The position numbers were made by a program, and so were the translations under genes. 17,010 nt of DNA, from assembly GCA_014859615.1 (NCBI GenBank), contig JACUTX010000037.1, positions 1 to 17,010 of the forward strand, written 5' to 3'. The stretch comes from Desulfuromonadales bacterium. GTDB taxonomy: Bacteria > Desulfobacterota > Desulfuromonadia > Desulfuromonadales > UBA2294. Position 1 is the first letter of the stretch, and the number at the start of each line of letters is the position of its first letter. Shown here piece after piece: positions 14,700 to 17,010 of this stretch. The notes beneath the pieces were generated by a model. The model did no database searches, had not been told where the DNA came from, and saw only the letters and a program-made list of their open reading frames with translations.

Positions 14700-15202
14700 G
14701 ACGGCTGCTGCTGGGTTTGATTTTTTTATTTTTAACCGGGTGTGGCTACCATCTGGCTGGAGAGACGCAGACCTTCCCCGGCGGGTTGTCGGTGTTGCAT
14801 ATTGTGATATTCGACAATCGAACCATGGAACCTTATCTGGAGAATATTGTCACAACGCAGGTGACGCGCCGTCTTTTGCTGTTACCCGAGATCAGACTGG
14901 TTGAAAACCCTCAGGAAGCCGACGGAGTCGTCAGCGGTAAAATTCTCTCCTATCATGTTGAGGCTTCAGCTTACGATGCGGAGAACCTGATGACTCAGTA
15001 CCGCGCAACAATGAAGATAGAGGCGGAATTACGCCGCAATGCTGATGGACGCATCCTCTGGCGCGGTATTTTGACCCGGTTTCAATCCTTCTTTGCCGAC
15101 CCCGATCTGAAGCGACAAGATGATCTGGAACGGATGGCCCAGGAACTTTTATCGATCCGACTGGCTGAAGATCTTTCGAGCCGATTGACGGAAACGTTCT
15201 AA
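14696..15202 (+). CDS. lptE: LPS-assembly lipoprotein LptE
   Basis: A 168-residue lipoprotein. The signal peptide (MRRLLLGLIFLFLTG) ends in a lipobox LTGC, with lipidated C16. The mature protein opens with GYHLAG, the LptE hallmark, followed by IVIFDNRTMEPYLE and the conserved R/LVENPQEADGVVSGKI region. LptE plugs the LptD barrel in the outer membrane for LPS export. The ATG overlaps the leuS stop (ATGA), so translation is coupled. The leuS-lptE-holA order is common in proteobacteria and supports the assignment. The sequence is divergent outside the N-terminal half, as usual for this family. Confidence 0.92.
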   Translation: MRRLLLGLIFLFLTGCGYHLAGETQTFPGGLSVLHIVIFDNRTMEPYLENIVTTQVTRRLLLLPEIRLVENPQEADGVVSGKILSYHVEASAYDAENLMTQYRATMKIEAELRRNADGRILWRGILTRFQSFFADPDLKRQDDLERMAQELLSIRLAEDLSSRLTETF

Positions 15203-15239
15203 ACTTCTCACCGCTGTTTTTTTGCGAGTCGATCACGAT

Positions 15240-16235
15240 ATGACCCCGGCAGAGTTATCAAAAAGAATCCGCAATAACTCAGTCCCTTCGCTGTTGTTGC
15301 TGTATGGCTCAGAGCCGTATCTGCTGAACCGGTCATTGCTGCAGTTGCTGGCGGTGACAGTCCCTGAAGAAGCACGAGATTTTAATTTCCAGACATTTTA
15401 TGCTCGCGAATCGACTCCTGAACAGATTCTTGATAATGCCCGAACTTTTCCGGTCTTTGCCCAACGACGCGCTGTTGTCGTGCGCGAGATCGATAAATTC
15501 AAAGCCGAAGAACTCGAGGCGCTGTTGTCGTATGTGCATGATCCACTCCCGGAAACCTGTCTGGTTTTTATCGCTGAAAAAATTGATAAAAGAAAAAAGT
15601 TTTTTCAGGCGGTGCAAAAAAATGGGGAATTGATTGAGTTCAAAACCCTGTACGACAATCAGCTCCCGGCTTTTGTCAAGGAACAGGTTGCTGCTGCTGG
15701 TTTCCGGATGACAGAAGATGCTGCGGCCGAATTTGCGCGCCGTTCGGGGACAAATCTGCAGGAGATTGTCGGCGAGCTGGAGAAGCTGTTTCAGTATGTT
15801 GGTAAAAAAGAGATTATCGATGTCGTCGATATTCGCGCCATTGTTTCGGATACACGCATCGATACCGTCTTTGATATGACCAATGCGATCGGAGAACGAA
15901 AAACAGGGGAGGCGATCCGTCTGCTGCGCCGACTGCTTGATGAGAGCCTTGCCCCTCTTATGATTCTGAGTATGTTGACCCGCCATTTCAGACAGCTCTG
16001 GATGACTCGTGAATTACTCGATGAGGGGGGAGGGCGCGCCGACATCTCCAGGCGTCTTGCCATCAACCCTTATTTTATCGACGGGATTATGAGTCAATCG
16101 CGGTTGTTTCTCCGTTCTGATTATCGAACCGCCTTTGAGCGTTTCATGGCAACGGATCTCGCCTTGAAATCAGGTGGTGGACAGCCGGATGCTCTACTCG
16201 AACTGCTTCTGATTGGCTTGACGCAGAAAAAATAA
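15240..16235 (+). CDS. holA: DNA polymerase III delta subunit (clamp loader)
   Basis: A 331-residue HolA, the delta subunit that opens the sliding clamp at the replisome. The N-terminus MTPAELSKRIRNN followed by LLLLYGSEPYLLN is family-typical, as are DNARTFPVFAQRRAVVVREI, LIEFKTLYDNQLPAFVKEQV, RSGTNLQEIVGELEKLFQY and the C-terminal APLMILSMLTRHFRQLW collar helix. I chose ATG 15240 since it gives the usual start; a TTG at 15222 would add six residues. Neither has a strong Shine-Dalgarno sequence. It lies 37 bases after lptE and ends 1 base before a terminator shared with rpsT. Confidence 0.95.
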   Translation: MTPAELSKRIRNNSVPSLLLLYGSEPYLLNRSLLQLLAVTVPEEARDFNFQTFYARESTPEQILDNARTFPVFAQRRAVVVREIDKFKAEELEALLSYVHDPLPETCLVFIAEKIDKRKKFFQAVQKNGELIEFKTLYDNQLPAFVKEQVAAAGFRMTEDAAAEFARRSGTNLQEIVGELEKLFQYVGKKEIIDVVDIRAIVSDTRIDTVFDMTNAIGERKTGEAIRLLRRLLDESLAPLMILSMLTRHFRQLWMTRELLDEGGGRADISRRLAINPYFIDGIMSQSRLFLRSDYRTAFERFMATDLALKSGGGQPDALLELLLIGLTQKK

Positions 16236-16236
16236 T

Positions 16237-16265
16237 AAAAGGGGCCCCAAAAAAAGGCCCCTTTT
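16237..16265. terminator. Bidirectional intrinsic terminator between holA and rpsT
   Basis: AAAAGGGGCC (16237-16246) pairs with GGCCCCTTTT (16256-16265) across a 9-base loop containing seven A residues. The GC core with A-tract on one side and T-tract on the other works in both directions. It sits between the convergent ends of holA (plus) and rpsT (minus). Confidence 0.9.
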
Positions 16266-16293
16266 GATGTACAGCATAAGTTGTCTGGTCGCT

Positions 16294-16557
16294 TTAGCCG
16301 AGGGTATTGACCAGCTTGTTCAGGCGGGAAATCTTGCGACTCGCCGTCGATTTGTGAATAATACCTTTGCTCGAAGCTTTATCGATATAAGGGACCGCTT
16401 TGGCGAGGGCGTTGGCCGCCTCCTCTTTATTCCCTTCGGCAACGGCGTTACGAACCTGCTTGACGTAGGTACGCATGGTTGAGCGAAGATGAATATTGCG
16501 AGCCGTACGGGTTGTCGTCTGTTTGTTGCGCTTGATGGCAGATTTATGATTAGCCAA
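16294..16557 (-). CDS. rpsT: 30S ribosomal protein S20
   Basis: An 87-residue S20: MANHKSAIKRNKQ, a Lys/Arg-rich helix through RSTMRTYVKQVRNAV, then KAVPYIDKASSKGIIHKSTA and the closing RKISRLNKLV. It binds 16S rRNA early in 30S assembly. The start codon is TTG (16557-16555), fixed by the exact family start and by AGGAGG on the minus strand (16569-16564), 6 bases away. S20 in E. coli also starts at UUG, a feature tied to translational autoregulation; the same may hold here by inference. It is transcribed convergently to holA from its own upstream promoter. Confidence 0.97.
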   Translation of the reverse strand: MANHKSAIKRNKQTTTRTARNIHLRSTMRTYVKQVRNAVAEGNKEEAANALAKAVPYIDKASSKGIIHKSTASRKISRLNKLVNTLG

Positions 16558-16596
16558 TGTCTTCCTCCTGAATAGTTTGATTTGTTTTCGTGGTCG

Positions 16597-16625
16597 AAAT
16601 TAACACTCTGTTCAGATGTAGTCAA
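16597..16625 (-). promoter_or_regulatory. Candidate sigma-70-type promoter of rpsT
   Basis: On the minus strand, TTGACT (16625-16620), a 17-base spacer, and TAATTT (16602-16597) form a good -35/-10 pair. TGT directly before the -10 gives an extended -10 (TGn). Transcription would start near 16590, leaving a leader of about 30 bases with the strong ribosome site. Seen by eye; not tested. Confidence 0.55.
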
Positions 16626-16978
16626 GATAAAAAATAATTAATCCTTAAATGTAACTACACGTAATATATAGAAAAAAATAGAATATTTATTGAATTAGTT
16701 AAAATTAATACATTTTTGTTATAATCATTCGACACCGTTAAGAATTATAGAAAAACCTGTCGTCCCGAAAATGATTCTATCAAAGGATCGATAGCTTAAA
16801 AAAACCGGGTTCTCGCTTACCCCCTCGAGAATGATAACTTTTTGCAGGTGCCAAATAGTTGCCTTTTATTGAAAGTGTCTATCGACCCTGCATGCTTATA
16901 GCCCTGATTCTTGTTTTTTTGACGCACCCTAAATGTTTTATCTCTCTCTGGTGTTATGAATCGTGTAGAGTGTGAAAA
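16626..16978. other. AT-rich non-coding stretch with inverted repeats
   Basis: No convincing gene is seen here. Bases 16626-16740 are strongly AT-rich and contain TATAAT at 16720-16725 on the plus strand, but without a properly spaced -35. Three inverted repeats follow: GGATCGATAG (16785-16794) with CTATCGACCC (16879-16888), 9 of 10 pairs; TTCTCG (16810-16815) with CGAGAA (16826-16831); and TGCAGG (16843-16848) with CCTGCA (16887-16892), which overlaps the first and would compete with it. A run of seven A at 16798-16804 could make the middle hairpin a weak minus-strand terminator. No riboswitch class was recognised. Confidence 0.4.
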
Positions 16979-17010
16979 ATGTCTGAAAAACGTCATATAA
17001 CGCGCGCCGT
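16979..17010 (+). CDS. Possible start of a gene running off the window (PilZ-like?)
   Basis: An ATG at 16979 opens a frame (MSEKRHITRA) that stays open to the window end. The RxxxR spacing (R5 to R9) close to the N-terminus resembles the start of PilZ c-di-GMP-binding proteins. Only ten codons are visible and the upstream GAG (16968-16970) is a weak ribosome site, so this is a guess. It could equally be a chance ATG. Confidence 0.25.
   Translation, partial: MSEKRHITRA

Noticed and set aside
15217..15223. T-run between lptE and holA as a terminator
   Set aside because: No stable stem precedes the seven T residues, and the genes belong to a commonly co-transcribed set.
16264..16482. Plus-strand frame opposite rpsT
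   Set aside because: It is antisense to a near-canonical S20 and starts inside the shared terminator region; no protein family fits.
16839..16843. T-run after the TTCTCG/CGAGAA hairpin as a plus-strand terminator
   Set aside because: Only five T residues, seven bases from a 6-bp stem, with no upstream plus-strand gene that needs ending after the holA terminator.
1..17010. Search by eye for CRISPR arrays, tRNA/rRNA genes, transposases, attachment sites and sigma-54 promoters
   Set aside because: None was seen: no regularly spaced direct repeats, no cloverleaf-like sequence, no transposase motifs, and no well-formed GG-N10-GC promoter in the gaps.

Overview
The window reads as chromosome of a Gram-negative deltaproteobacterium (Desulfobacterota), most likely of the Desulfuromonadales/Geobacterales group. 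This rests on three things: an alternative-type chemosensory gene cluster with a HEAT-repeat protein and zinc-ribbon receiver, the housekeeping order leuS-lptE-holA-rpsT, and the presence of an LPS-assembly lipoprotein. Base composition looks close to 50% GC and even through the coding part. It turns clearly AT-rich only in the last ~400 bases. The taxonomic placement is inference from gene content and was not searched.

Positions 1-11731 hold one long plus-strand chemosensory block. In order: the end of a protein resembling DUF4388/PATAN proteins (cut by the window edge), a CheY, CheA, an ExeA/GspA-type AAA ATPase, a CheW with a long N-terminal extension, a second stand-alone receiver, a second CheW, a zinc-ribbon plus degenerate-receiver protein, a ~676-residue HEAT-repeat protein, CheR, CheB, a coiled-coil/GAF protein and a third stand-alone receiver. 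Genes up to cheB overlap or are separated by 1-36 bases, so they look like one operon. A 92-base gap precedes the GAF gene. No chemoreceptor (MCP) and no flagellar gene is visible, so the signal input must be encoded elsewhere or be unconventional. The likely flow is receptor (not seen) to CheW/CheA, then phosphotransfer to several receivers, with CheR/CheB for adaptation. The ATPase, HEAT, zinc-ribbon and GAF proteins are candidate output or scaffold parts. This layout fits systems controlling something other than swimming, such as pili, exopolysaccharide or secretion.

Positions 11787-16557 are housekeeping. infA (IF-1) ends at a clear intrinsic terminator. It is followed by leuS, lptE (4-base overlap) and holA on the plus strand. 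These converge on rpsT (S20) on the minus strand, with a symmetric terminator between them. rpsT has a good extended -10 promoter and, like infA and cheA, starts at TTG behind a strong Shine-Dalgarno sequence.

Positions 16626-16978 form an AT-rich non-coding stretch containing several inverted repeats. The last 32 bases may begin a new plus-strand gene, possibly a PilZ-type protein, but this is very tentative.
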